Assembly: GCA_025054935.1 (NCBI GenBank)
Contig: JANWZD010000004.1
Coordinates: 1-64,000, forward strand
Length of the DNA stretch: 64,000 nt
Origin: Dehalococcoidia bacterium
Lineage (GTDB): Bacteria; Chloroflexota; Dehalococcoidia; SpSt-223
Reading direction: 5' to 3'
The position numbers and the translations under genes are program-made. Below are positions 11,399 through 23,504 of this stretch, piece by piece. Every line of letters begins with the position of its first letter. Position 1 is the stretch's first letter. The notes beneath the pieces were generated by a model that made no database searches, was not told the origin of the DNA, and saw nothing but the letters and a program-made list of their open reading frames with translations.

Positions 11399-11407
11399 TG
11401 GTACAAT
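11399..11407 (+). promoter_or_regulatory. Extended -10 promoter of the cysteine desulfurase gene
   Basis: TGG-TACAAT at 11399-11407 is an extended -10. No clear -35 is visible. The predicted start near 11414 leaves a short leader that contains the AGGAGG ribosome site of the GTG at 11441. Confidence 0.6.
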
Positions 11408-11440
11408 GAGAGGCCGAACTTCCGCGGGCAAGGAGGGAGT

Positions 11441-12607
11441 GTGGTCCGGCGACCGATCTATCTCGATTACGCGGCGACCTCGCCGGTCCATCCCGAGGCG
11501 CTGGAAGCGATGCTGCCTTACTTCTCGGAGCGCTTCGGCAATCCGTCAAGTATCTACGGTCTTGCCCGCGAAGCGCGTCAGGCCCTCGACGACGCGCGCG
11601 AGCGGATCGCGCAGTGGCTGGGCTGCCGTCCCGCAGACCTTATCTTTACCAGCGGCGGCACCGAGTCCGACAACACCGCGCTCAAAGGGGTCGCGTTTGC
11701 TGCTCGCGCCACGGGCAATCATCTAGTCACCACCGCAATCGAGCACCACGCGGTTTTGCATACGTGTGACTACCTCGAGAAGTTCGGCTTCGAGGTGACG
11801 TATCTTCCGGTGGACGGCGATGGGCTCGTCTCGCCCGAGGCGGTCGCTGCTGCCCTGACCGAGCGGACGATCCTTGTCTCCGTCATGTTGGCGAACAACG
11901 AAGTCGGCACGATCCAGCCTATCCGCGAGATCGCTGCGCTCTTGCGCGCGCAGCCGCGCCGCATCTGGTTCCATACCGATGCGGTGCAGGCGCCCGGCTA
12001 TCTTGACCTCGATGTCGACACGCTTGGCGTCGACCTGCTCTCGCTCTCGGCGCATAAGTTTGGCGGGCCGAAGGGGGTCGGCCTGCTCTACCTCCGGCGC
12101 GGCACGCCGTTCCAGCCCCAGCAGTACGGCGGCTCCCAAGAGCGCAACCGCCGCGCGGGCACCGAGAATGTCCCCGGCATCGTCGGCATGGCGGCCGCGC
12201 TGGAAGTCGTGATGCGCGAGCGGGCGACCGTCCAGCCGCGGGTTGAGCGGCTGCGCGACCGGCTGATCGACGGCGTGCTCGCCTGCATCCCGGGTGCGCG
12301 GTTGAATGGCCATCGCTGGCGGCGGCTCGCCAACAATGCCAGTTTCTGCTTCGAAGGCGTCGATGGCGAGTCGCTGCTGATGGCGCTCGATCTCGCGGGC
12401 ATTGCCGCCTCGAGCGGCTCGGCGTGCACCTCAGCTTCCCTCGAGCCCTCTCACGTGCTCACCGCGATGGGGCTGCCGGCAGAGATCGCGCGCGGCAGCC
12501 TCCGCCTCACCCTCGGTCCCGAGACGACCGACGCTGACATTCAGACAGTGCTCGACGTCCTTCCGCCGATTGTGGCGCGGCTGCGTGCCGTCTCCGCCAA
12601 GGCGTGA
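11441..12607 (+). CDS. iscS: Cysteine desulfurase (IscS/NifS family)
   Basis: This 388-residue PLP enzyme removes sulfur from cysteine as an enzyme-bound persulfide for Fe-S cluster, thiouridine and thiamine synthesis. The PLP lysine is Lys206 ([10 protein letters not shown]). The catalytic Cys329 lies in the flexible loop SGSACTS, typical of class I (IscS/NifS) enzymes. The start is GTG at 11441, preceded by a strong AGGAGG. No iscU, iscR or mnmA gene is adjacent, so whether it serves general Fe-S assembly or tRNA thiolation cannot be read from context. It has its own extended -10 promoter. Confidence 0.95.
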   Translation: MVRRPIYLDYAATSPVHPEALEAMLPYFSERFGNPSSIYGLAREARQALDDARERIAQWLGCRPADLIFTSGGTESDNTALKGVAFAARATGNHLVTTAIEHHAVLHTCDYLEKFGFEVTYLPVDGDGLVSPEAVAAALTERTILVSVMLANNEVGTIQPIREIAALLRAQPRRIWFHTDAVQAPGYLDLDVDTLGVDLLSLSAHKFGGPKGVGLLYLRRGTPFQPQQYGGSQERNRRAGTENVPGIVGMAAALEVVMRERATVQPRVERLRDRLIDGVLACIPGARLNGHRWRRLANNASFCFEGVDGESLLMALDLAGIAASSGSACTSASLEPSHVLTAMGLPAEIARGSLRLTLGPETTDADIQTVLDVLPPIVARLRAVSAKA

Positions 12608-12780
12608 CCCCTGCCGGACCGGAGAAAGCGGTGCGAGCGCGATAGAGAATGCTGCGCTCGGCTCGGCGATGAGCGGCACCATCAGCCAAGCGCTGGCCGG
12701 CGCGCCGGCGAGCAGAGAGCGCAGTATCATGCAGCGGCATCAATCAGCGCATCCTCGGAAAACGCGCTTGGGAGGGCGTG

Positions 12781-13266
12781 ATGAACGAGCAGGCAGAAGC
12801 CGCCAAGAAGACAGCGCTCCTGATGATCCCCTATGGGCTGTATGTGCTTGGGACGCGCAACGGCGATGAGCTCCATGCCGGCACCGTCAACTGGGTCACG
12901 CAAACCTCGTTCAAGCCGCCGTTGGTGGCGGTCGGCGTCAAGCAGGACAGCGGCCTCTATGCGGCGTTGAAGGCAAGCGGCTCCTGTGCCCTCTCCTTTC
13001 TCGAAACCGGCCAGCGCGACCTCGCGTTCGCTTTCTTCAAGCCGTCCAAGGTCGAGAACGGAACGATCAATGGGCAGCCGTTCGAAACGGCCGAGACGGG
13101 CGCACCGATCATCACCGCCGCGCCGGCGTGGGTCGAAGGGCGTGTCGTCGGCGAAGTGGCGGTCGGCGACCATAGCTGTGTCGTGTTCGAAGTGACCAAT
13201 GCTGGGCTGAAGCGCGAGGCGAAGATCCTGACTCTCGAGGAAGTGGGGGTGAAATACGGCGGCTAG
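12781..13266 (+). CDS. Flavin reductase-like, FMN-binding split-barrel protein
   Basis: This 161-residue protein resembles the flavin reductase-like domain: a split beta-barrel with a central segment similar to the HpaC/FlaRed group (early PYGLYVLGT, then NWVTQTSFKPPLVAVGV). Such proteins bind FMN and either supply reduced flavin to monooxygenases or act on their own; no partner monooxygenase is nearby. The start is the ATG at 12781, with GGGAGG upstream; a GTG just before it is an alternative. The gene sits between iscS (about 170 nt upstream) and the acyl-CoA dehydrogenase pseudogene. A second, unrelated-looking flavin reductase gene lies at 37286-37801. Confidence 0.82.
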   Translation: MNEQAEAAKKTALLMIPYGLYVLGTRNGDELHAGTVNWVTQTSFKPPLVAVGVKQDSGLYAALKASGSCALSFLETGQRDLAFAFFKPSKVENGTINGQPFETAETGAPIITAAPAWVEGRVVGEVAVGDHSCVVFEVTNAGLKREAKILTLEEVGVKYGG

Positions 13267-13302
13267 CGCGGGCGCGCTACAATCGCCCCAGAAGGGGGCT
13301 GG

Positions 13303-14308
13303 GTGGGCTTCAGATATCCCCCCGAGACGGTAGCGTTTCGCGAAGAAGGCAGCGGATGATGATGGCCGACCGGAATGGCGACGGCCCAGCGACGCAGCGG
13401 TTCGTTGACGCCCTGCGCGGGCGCGGCTCCTTGCCCCTGCACTGGCCGAAGGAGGATGGAGGGCAGGGGCAGTCGAGCTTCGAGCGGGTAGTCCGTGCCG
13501 GCGCCAGCGCCTACATTGTCGGCTCGGTTGGGGTGAACCTCGCCGCTCCCGCGCTGATGCATATCGGCTCCGGGCAGCAGAAGCGCGACATTCTGCCCAA
13601 GATCGCCGGTGGCGAGATGGCCACCGAGCCCAAGGCCGGCTCCGACCTTGCCTCGCTCAAGACGACAGCGCTGCGCGATGGCGGCGAGGACCTCGTCAGC
13701 GGCGCGCAGGTATTCATCACTCTCGACATGAACAGCCCCGGCGTCGCAATCCGGCTGTTCCCCCTGATCGACGGCGGACGTCACGGGGTCAGCTCCCTCG
13801 ACAACGTCGGCATCCTGCGCGCCAACCTGATTGGCAAAGAGAACCGCCGGGGATACCATGCGGCCGTCACGCTCGATTTCGAGCGCGCCGCCGCCGGCGC
13901 GGTGACGCGCGGCGAGGGAGACGTCAAGCGCCTGATCGCCTGCGCCCGCGCGATCGAGCGGAAGGGACGGCGTCGCTCGGATGACCTGGAGACCCGACGG
14001 GGGCTGCGTACAGCGTATCGCGACGCCCGAATTACCCGGGCGCTCGCCCTGCGCGTGCTCGGCAGTCAGGCGAACGGCCAGGTCGCTCGTGCCGAGACCG
14101 CAGCGCTGTCGCTCCGCAGCCAGCTCGCTGAGACCAAATCGCTGATTTACGGGATGTACAGGCTGCTCTCTTTCCCGGCTCGCCCTGCGCCGTTGAGGAT
14201 GGCGATGGCGTCCACCGCTCGTGGCGCTTGGCAGGACGCCGCGCCGCCAGTACGATTGAAATTCAAAAGAACATCATCGCCCAACGCGGTCTTGGGATGC
14301 CGCGTTCG
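13303..14308 (+). pseudogene. Decayed acyl-CoA dehydrogenase (FadE-type), two frameshifts plus deletions
   Basis: Pieces of one acyl-CoA dehydrogenase can be read in order across three frames. Frame 1 from a GTG at 13303 encodes the family N-terminus (GFRYPPETVAFREE) and stops at 13357. Frame 3 from about 13356 to 14240 carries the middle, including LHWPKEDGGQG, GVNLAAPALMH, TEPKAGSDLASLKT, LDMNSPGV and NLIGKENR. Frame 2 near 14250-14305 gives the C-terminus (EIQKNIIAQRGLGMPR). Compared with intact members, roughly 60 codons are missing. These include the WCQGFSE strand, about 30 residues after VFIT, and the YGGTS segment next to the active site. Multiple lesions make sequencing error unlikely. 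A TACAAT box at 13278-13283 may be its old promoter. The remnant runs in frame into the methyltransferase start. Confidence 0.88.
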
Positions 14309-14326
14309 GCGCGAACGAGGAGCGCG

Positions 14327-15268
14327 ATGACGACCGAAGCCCCGCTCGATCTTGCCGACCGCCGCGAGGCGCGCGCCCGTGCCTTCGAAATGGTCGGCAG
14401 CACCCCCCAAGGCGCGCCGGAGTATCGCCCCAATATGACCTTGGGGATCTGGATCTCGAAATACTTCCCCGGCCTCGCCAAGCTCCGCAAGCGGATTGTC
14501 TGGTCGCTCGGCGAGAAGCTCGATGGGCCCTTCGACGCAACCGACCTGATGCCGCCCGGTGCGACCGAGCCGGCGAAATACCCTGCCTATTACTTTATGA
14601 AGCCGGTTCACACCTATCCGAAGCCGGGCGCGCTGGACCCCGCGTTTGGTCCCTTTGTCGCCGAGTTCAACGCGAAGTCGCCGTTCTACTTCGGCAAGCC
14701 GGAGACGACCCGCTACTGGCTCCAGCGCGCCTATCCGGACTTCTCGCGCGGGCGCGTGCTCGATATTGGCTGCGGCGTCGGCCCGATCACCTTCGTGATG
14801 GCAGAGCTGTGGCCGGAAGCAGAAGTGATCGGCATCGACCTCTCTCCCTCCTGCATTCGCTGGGCGCGGCGAGAAGCGGAGCGGCGCGGCCTCAAGAACG
14901 TTTTCTTCTACCACCTCGACGGGGGCGACATGCGTCCGTTTGGGGATGCGACCTTTGACGTCGTCAACGAGGGCTATGTCCTCCACGAAGTGCCGACCTA
15001 TCACGGCCGCGCTATCTGCCGCGAGATGATCCGGGTTGCCAAGCCGGGTGCCACCTTGACGTGGTTCGACTGGCCGCCCGCCGAAACGCCCGGCGACCTC
15101 GTGCGCCGCGAGCTTGCGGTTAAGCGCGACTCGGAGCCGTTTATGCTCCAATATCTCGACCTGAAGCTTGAGCAGTATTTGGTGGAGCTCGGCCTCGAGA
15201 ATGTCGAGCGGCTGGTTCGCGTCGGTCAAGCGATGATCGTCCGCGCCCGGAAGCCGGCCGCCGCCTAA
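14327..15268 (+). CDS. Class I SAM-dependent methyltransferase
   Basis: This 313-residue protein has the SAM-binding motif I VLDIGCGVGP near residue 145, followed by the acidic motif II loop (VIGIDLS) and a conserved motif IV region (FDVVNEGYVLHEV). An N-terminal extension of about 120 residues precedes the catalytic core and may contact the substrate. The ATG at 14327 has GAGGAG upstream; the same frame is open further upstream, but that part encodes the tail of the acyl-CoA dehydrogenase pseudogene. It is followed 39 nt later by the VOC gene on the same strand, so the two are probably cotranscribed. The substrate is unknown; a small-molecule methyltransferase is more likely than an RNA one. 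Confidence 0.85.
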   Translation: MTTEAPLDLADRREARARAFEMVGSTPQGAPEYRPNMTLGIWISKYFPGLAKLRKRIVWSLGEKLDGPFDATDLMPPGATEPAKYPAYYFMKPVHTYPKPGALDPAFGPFVAEFNAKSPFYFGKPETTRYWLQRAYPDFSRGRVLDIGCGVGPITFVMAELWPEAEVIGIDLSPSCIRWARREAERRGLKNVFFYHLDGGDMRPFGDATFDVVNEGYVLHEVPTYHGRAICREMIRVAKPGATLTWFDWPPAETPGDLVRRELAVKRDSEPFMLQYLDLKLEQYLVELGLENVERLVRVGQAMIVRARKPAAA

Positions 15269-15307
15269 CGCCTGCCTCGCCCGACGCTCCACGGAGGAGA
15301 CATCGCC

Positions 15308-16258
15308 ATGACCGCCTCTTCTCCGCGGGTCGTCGGGCGGCTCCACGCAGTGACCGTCGTCGTGCCAGCCCTCGAGGCGGCGCTCCGTTTCTACCGCGAC
15401 GGGCTGGGCTACGATCTGCTCGCCCGTGGCGCGATCGGCAATTCAGCGACATTCGAGGGGGCGTCGCTAGCGGGGCGGCAGTGGGCGCTGCTTAATGCGC
15501 CGGGAGCAGTCGACGGCGCAGTACGCCTGCTCGAGGGGCCAGCCGGGGCGCCCCCGAACCGGCCGCGTCCCGAAACCCGCCCCTGGGACCCAGGGCTCGC
15601 CGTCCTCGAACTGTATGCCCGCGACCCCTTCGAGTCCTATCACTACCTCCAAGCGGCTGGCGCGCCCACGCTCTCCCCTCCGCTGCCGTATCAGCTCCCC
15701 AATGCCGGCCCGTTTGGAACGATCGAAGTGACAAGCTATGCCGCCTTTGGCCCGGCAGGCGAGCAGCTGTTCATTACGCGCGCAACCGGCGGCACGCGCC
15801 AGCGGCCGACCTTCACCACGCTCCACAGCGGGGTGTTCAATGTCGTTCTGCCTACCCTCGACCGCCGGCCAGTGCTGCGGTTCTACGAGCTGCTTCTCGG
15901 CCTTGGGCCGACCGTCGAAGTAGCAATCCGCCAAGAGACGGTCAACCGCATCATCGGGGCGCCCCCTGAGGTGAGCTTTGCGATGCTGCTGCTCGGGCCG
16001 CCGGGAGACGCGACCGGGATCGAGGTGGAGGAGTTTGACGTCGCCCATGGGCGCGTGTACCCGACCAGCCTCCATCGCACTGGGCTGGCGATGTTGACGC
16101 TCCGCGTGGCCGACCTCGGGGAATGCCGCGCGCGCTGCCGCGAGTACCGGATTGCCCAAGTCGGCAATGGAGCGCTGCCGCTGCCGGAGCGCAATCACGG
16201 CGCGGGCATGATCGTGCGCGGCGCGCTCGGCGAGCTGATCGAGCTGGTCGAGGAGTAG
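15308..16258 (+). CDS. VOC (glyoxalase/dioxygenase) superfamily protein, two modules
   Basis: This 316-residue protein has two similar halves. Each begins with a strand and then an RFYRDGLGYD-like or RFYELLLGLG motif (near residues 27 and 190), the signature of the vicinal oxygen chelate fold. Two paired modules make one metal site in extradiol dioxygenases and many lyases or isomerases. The ligands cannot be assigned securely: His14 in the first half and a C-terminal Glu (ELIEL) fit the usual pattern. The start ATG has GGAGGAG nearby. It is probably cotranscribed with the preceding methyltransferase and may act on the same compound. It precedes the atp operon promoter directly. Confidence 0.8.
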   Translation: MTASSPRVVGRLHAVTVVVPALEAALRFYRDGLGYDLLARGAIGNSATFEGASLAGRQWALLNAPGAVDGAVRLLEGPAGAPPNRPRPETRPWDPGLAVLELYARDPFESYHYLQAAGAPTLSPPLPYQLPNAGPFGTIEVTSYAAFGPAGEQLFITRATGGTRQRPTFTTLHSGVFNVVLPTLDRRPVLRFYELLLGLGPTVEVAIRQETVNRIIGAPPEVSFAMLLLGPPGDATGIEVEEFDVAHGRVYPTSLHRTGLAMLTLRVADLGECRARCREYRIAQVGNGALPLPERNHGAGMIVRGALGELIELVEE

Positions 16259-16267
16259 CTGGAGCGA

Positions 16268-16296
16268 TTGACACTATGCTGCGATTGTGCTAATTT
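16268..16296 (+). promoter_or_regulatory. atp operon promoter P1
   Basis: A perfect -35 TTGACA (16268-16273), 17-nt spacer and -10 TAATTT (16291-16296) preceded by TGC (extended -10). The predicted start is near 16303, about 40 nt before atpI. Confidence 0.72.
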
Positions 16297-16325
16297 TCAC
16301 AACACCGTGGGCAACCGGTTGTCTC

Positions 16326-16334
16326 TGGTACAAT
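16326..16334 (+). promoter_or_regulatory. atp operon promoter P2 (leaderless)
   Basis: TGG-TACAAT (16326-16334) is a strong extended -10. Its expected start point, 7 nt downstream, coincides with the GTG start codon of atpI at 16342, and no Shine-Dalgarno precedes that codon. A transcript from P2 would be leaderless. Confidence 0.6.
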
Positions 16335-16341
16335 CGCCCCG

Positions 16342-16572
16342 GTGAACAAGCGCTACGCTCCGCTGCAGCTTCTCGGCATCGGCTGGTATATCGCCGTTGC
16401 TGTCGGGCTCGGGATTGGCGGCGGTATTTGGCTGGACGGTATCGCGGGGACAGCGCCGCTGTTCACGTTGGTCGGCATCCTGCTCGGAGTGACGGTTGCC
16501 CTCGTGGGTGCTTTTCGGATGATGCTCCAAGCGACCGCGCCGCGCCGCGACCTCGCGGACCATGACTCCTAA
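16342..16572 (+). CDS. atpI: AtpI/AtpZ-type small membrane protein of the ATP synthase operon
   Basis: This 76-residue protein has two membrane helices separated by a short turn (about 10-30 and 38-60) and a charged C-terminus. It is the short form of the AtpI/AtpZ family encoded at the head of atp operons. Members help assemble the c-ring, and some conduct Mg2+ or Ca2+. The start is GTG at 16342, without a ribosome site but 7 nt after a -10 box, consistent with a leaderless start. atpB follows 17 nt later. Confidence 0.82.
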   Translation: MNKRYAPLQLLGIGWYIAVAVGLGIGGGIWLDGIAGTAPLFTLVGILLGVTVALVGAFRMMLQATAPRRDLADHDS

Positions 16573-16589
16573 CGAAAAGGAGCGCTAGG

Positions 16590-17660
16590 GTGGGCAAAGC
16601 CATCGCCATCGTCGTCCTTGTGCTGGCGGTCATGGTCATCAGCGCGCTGTTTATCCCCGCCCCAAAGCTCCCCGTCATCTTGCCGGCGGAGGCGGTCTTC
16701 TCCATCGGCCCCTTCGTGGTGTACAACACCTTCATCGCCGCGGTGCTGGTGACGGTTTTCTGGCTCGTTCTCTCGCTCGTCGCGACGCGCAAGATGCAGC
16801 TCGTGCCAAGCGGCGTGCAGAACTTCGTCGAGGCGATTGTTGAGTTTCTGCTCAATACCGCTGAAGAGGTGGCGGGGAAAGAGAACGGTCGGCGCTTCTT
16901 CCCCTTCGCCGCAACGATCTTTCTCTTCATTGTGACGGCGAACTGGATGAGCCTGCTGCCCGGCTTTCTCACCATCGGAAAAACGGCCGACCACCACGGT
17001 GACGCGCCCTATGTGACGATGGTGCAGCCCTTTGCGGGCGGCCCTTGGATTGTGCCGTTGGGCGGCCGGCTGCCGGAGCCGAAGTCGGAGGCGAAATCAG
17101 CCGCGACCGGGGAGGAGGCGGCCAAGCTCGCAGCCCCGGCAGCTGCGGAGCCGGTCCCGCCGGGAACGCCAGTGAAGCGGGAGTTCATTCCGATCCTGCG
17201 CGGCGCGAACACCGACCTCAACATGACGCTCGGGCTCGGCCTGATCGCTTTCCTGTTCATTGAGTATTGGGGTATCTCGGCTCTCGGGTTTTTCTCCTAC
17301 TCCAGCAAGTTCATCAATCTCAAAGAAGGGCCGATCGGGTTCTTCCTTGGGATTATCGAACTGATCGCGGAGTTTGCCCGCATCGTCAGCTTTGGGTTTC
17401 GTCTCTTTGGGAACATGTTTGCGGGCGAAGTGCTGCTCGGCGTGATCGTCTTCCTTATCCCCTTGTTCGCTGTCTTGCCGTTCATGGGGCTGGAGCTGTT
17501 TGTTGGCTTCATTCAGGCGGCGGTCTTCGCGATGCTGGTCCTCGTCTTCGGCGCAACCGCCGTCGCGGAGCACGGGCATGGGGCGGAGCACGGGCACGGC
17601 ACAGTGTCCCATGGCAATCATGCCGGCAGTGAGCAGCGGGCGCTGCCCGCCCATCACTGA
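16590..17660 (+). CDS. atpB: ATP synthase Fo subunit a
   Basis: This 356-residue membrane subunit forms the proton half-channels against the c-ring. The essential stator arginine is present in FGFRLFGN, about residue 270. It is longer than many bacterial a subunits for two reasons. An Ala/Pro/Glu-rich hydrophilic insert (about residues 155-200) lies between early membrane segments. The C-terminal tail (about 325-356) is rich in His and Gly (GHGAEHGHG). The GTG start at 16590 has AAGGAG 8 nt upstream. Gene order and spacing place it in the atp operon. Confidence 0.95.
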   Translation: MGKAIAIVVLVLAVMVISALFIPAPKLPVILPAEAVFSIGPFVVYNTFIAAVLVTVFWLVLSLVATRKMQLVPSGVQNFVEAIVEFLLNTAEEVAGKENGRRFFPFAATIFLFIVTANWMSLLPGFLTIGKTADHHGDAPYVTMVQPFAGGPWIVPLGGRLPEPKSEAKSAATGEEAAKLAAPAAAEPVPPGTPVKREFIPILRGANTDLNMTLGLGLIAFLFIEYWGISALGFFSYSSKFINLKEGPIGFFLGIIELIAEFARIVSFGFRLFGNMFAGEVLLGVIVFLIPLFAVLPFMGLELFVGFIQAAVFAMLVLVFGATAVAEHGHGAEHGHGTVSHGNHAGSEQRALPAHH

Positions 17661-17676
17661 GGCGAGGCGCCTCTGA

Positions 17677-17961
<285 letters not shown>

Positions 17962-18031
17962 GCGAGCATGTCGACGGGAGCACGCTCTGCGCCGGGCAGA
18001 GCGGCTCTCGTCACCGGTCAGAGGAGGCGGC

Positions 18032-18541
18032 GTGGATCAGCTTGGGATCAACCTTCCCGGTCTTGTCGCGCAGCTTGTCAACTTCATTATCCTCTTCTTA
18101 ATCCTGCGCGCCTTCCTCTGGCCGCGTGTCGTTGGCATGCTCGACGAGCGGGCGCGGCGCATCAAGGAGAGCATGGATCGCGCTGCCGAGCTGCAGCAGC
18201 AGACAGCGCGGGCGCAGCAGGAAGTCGAGGCACAGCTCCAGCAGGCGCGTCAGGAAGCGCAGGAGATTGTCGCGCGCGCCCTCCAGACGGCCGACCGCGT
18301 CAAGGCGGAGGCAGAGAGCGATGCCCGCAGACAAGCCGATGCCCTTATTGCGCGGGCTCGCGCGGAGATCCAGATGGAGCGCGACCGCGCAATCGCCGAG
18401 TTGCGCCGCGAATTTGCGGATGTCACCATCATGGCTGCCGAGCGCGTCATTCAGCAATCGCTCGACAAAGAGCGTCACGTCGCCTTGATCGAAGACGTGC
18501 TCGCTCAGTCTGGTCGCTTGCAGAGCAGTCGCAATGGCTGA
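18032..18541 (+). CDS. atpF: ATP synthase Fo subunit b
   Basis: This 169-residue peripheral-stalk subunit has one N-terminal membrane helix (about 10-30), then a long Ala/Gln/Glu/Arg-rich amphipathic coiled coil to about residue 150. It tethers F1 to subunit a through subunit delta. The start is GTG at 18032, with GAGGAGG upstream. Its last codons overlap the start of atpH by 8 nt, indicating translational coupling. Confidence 0.95.
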   Translation: MDQLGINLPGLVAQLVNFIILFLILRAFLWPRVVGMLDERARRIKESMDRAAELQQQTARAQQEVEAQLQQARQEAQEIVARALQTADRVKAEAESDARRQADALIARARAEIQMERDRAIAELRREFADVTIMAAERVIQQSLDKERHVALIEDVLAQSGRLQSSRNG

Positions 18542-19070
18542 CCTGACCGTTGCTCGCCGCTATGCCCAAGCGATCTTCAGCCTCGCGAAGGATCAGAACC
18601 GCTTCGACGAGTGGGATGCTGAGCTGACGACGATTGCCGAAGCTCTCCAGCAGCCGGAGCTGCGCGCCGCGCTCGAGAGCGTGCGAGCCCCCTTTGCGGC
18701 AAAGCGCGAGCTCATTCAGTCGGTCTTCGCGGAAACGGTCAGTCCGCTCGCGAAGAATTTTTTGCTCCTGCTTGTCCAGCGGGGACGGCTTCAGCTGCTA
18801 GACGACATCATTGCCTTTTACCGCCGGCTTGTCGATGAGGAGCGGGGGATCGCGCGGGCGCGCGTCACCACCGCGGTGCCCCTCGACGAGAGCGAGCGTG
18901 AGCGCGTGGCACAACGGCTGGCGGCGATCACGGGGAAGCAGATTCGTCTCGAAACCGCCGTTGACCCGACAATTCTGGGCGGCTTGATCGCCCGCATTGG
19001 CGATAAGCTGATCGATGGCAGCACCCGAACGCGCCTGCTTGCGCTTCGGCAGCGGTTGGCTGCTGGCTAA
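18534..19070 (+). CDS. atpH: ATP synthase F1 subunit delta
   Basis: This 178-residue delta (OSCP) subunit links the peripheral stalk to the top of the alpha3beta3 head. It has the helical N-terminal domain beginning VARRYAQAIFSLA and a conserved C-terminal region around GGLIARIGDKLIDGS. It overlaps atpF by 8 nt and is followed 12 nt later by atpA with its own AGGAGA ribosome site. Confidence 0.95.
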   Translation: MADLTVARRYAQAIFSLAKDQNRFDEWDAELTTIAEALQQPELRAALESVRAPFAAKRELIQSVFAETVSPLAKNFLLLLVQRGRLQLLDDIIAFYRRLVDEERGIARARVTTAVPLDESERERVAQRLAAITGKQIRLETAVDPTILGGLIARIGDKLIDGSTRTRLLALRQRLAAG

Positions 19071-19082
19071 CAGAGGAGACCC

Positions 19083-20594
<1,512 letters not shown>

Positions 20595-20683
20595 GCGTGG
20601 AGTGCGCTCTGCCTGCGGGCGTCTGCCGCCTGACCGAGCGGAGAACGGCCTGCTGGGCGGCATAAGCGTCGAGAGGAGAGGCG

Positions 20684-23000
<2,317 letters not shown>

Positions 23001-23077
23001 CCGCCTCCGCCGATGGCGCGAACCCCTTGAGTGACGGCCATCCCGTCCGCCAGAATTCCCTGCGGGAGACGGACCTG

Positions 23078-23503
23078 ATGCCGCTGAAGTTTGAGATCGT
23101 CACCGCGGAACGCCAAGTCTATGCCGACGAGGTGGACCTCGTGGTCGCGCCCGGCAGCGAAGGAGCACTCGGCATTCTGCCGCGCCACACGCCGCTCGTG
23201 ACGCGCCTCGTGCCGGGTGAACTGCTCGTTCGCCGCGGCGAAGAGGAAGTGAGCCTCTTCGTCAGCGGCGGCTTCATCGAAGTGCTGCCCGATAAAGTGG
23301 TGGTGCTCGCCGACACCGCCGAGCGGGTCGAAGAGATCGACGTCGCGCGGGCTGAAGAAGCGCGCCGTCGGGCGCAAGAACGGCTGCGCGAGCGGCCTCG
23401 CGACCTCGATGTGGCACGCGCCGAGTTGGCGCTGCAACGGTCGTTGGCGCGGCTTCGGCTCGCTGAAAAACGCCGAAAACGGGATGCGCGCCCGCAGGTC
23501 TAG
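23078..23503 (+). CDS. atpC: ATP synthase F1 subunit epsilon
   Basis: This 141-residue protein has the N-terminal beta-sandwich ([15 protein letters not shown] start, [13 protein letters not shown] motif) and a C-terminal helical hairpin rich in Arg, Glu and Ala, the element that can inhibit rotation in many bacteria. I start it at the ATG at 23078, since homology begins there and GGGAGA lies upstream; the frame is open 51 nt further. murA starts two bases after its stop. Confidence 0.94.
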   Translation: MPLKFEIVTAERQVYADEVDLVVAPGSEGALGILPRHTPLVTRLVPGELLVRRGEEEVSLFVSGGFIEVLPDKVVVLADTAERVEEIDVARAEEARRRAQERLRERPRDLDVARAELALQRSLARLRLAEKRRKRDARPQV

Positions 23504-23504
23504 G

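Noticed and set aside
14147-15346. A 399-codon minus-strand frame opposite the methyltransferase
   Set aside because: Shadow frame; the plus-strand methyltransferase has clear SAM motifs and a ribosome site.
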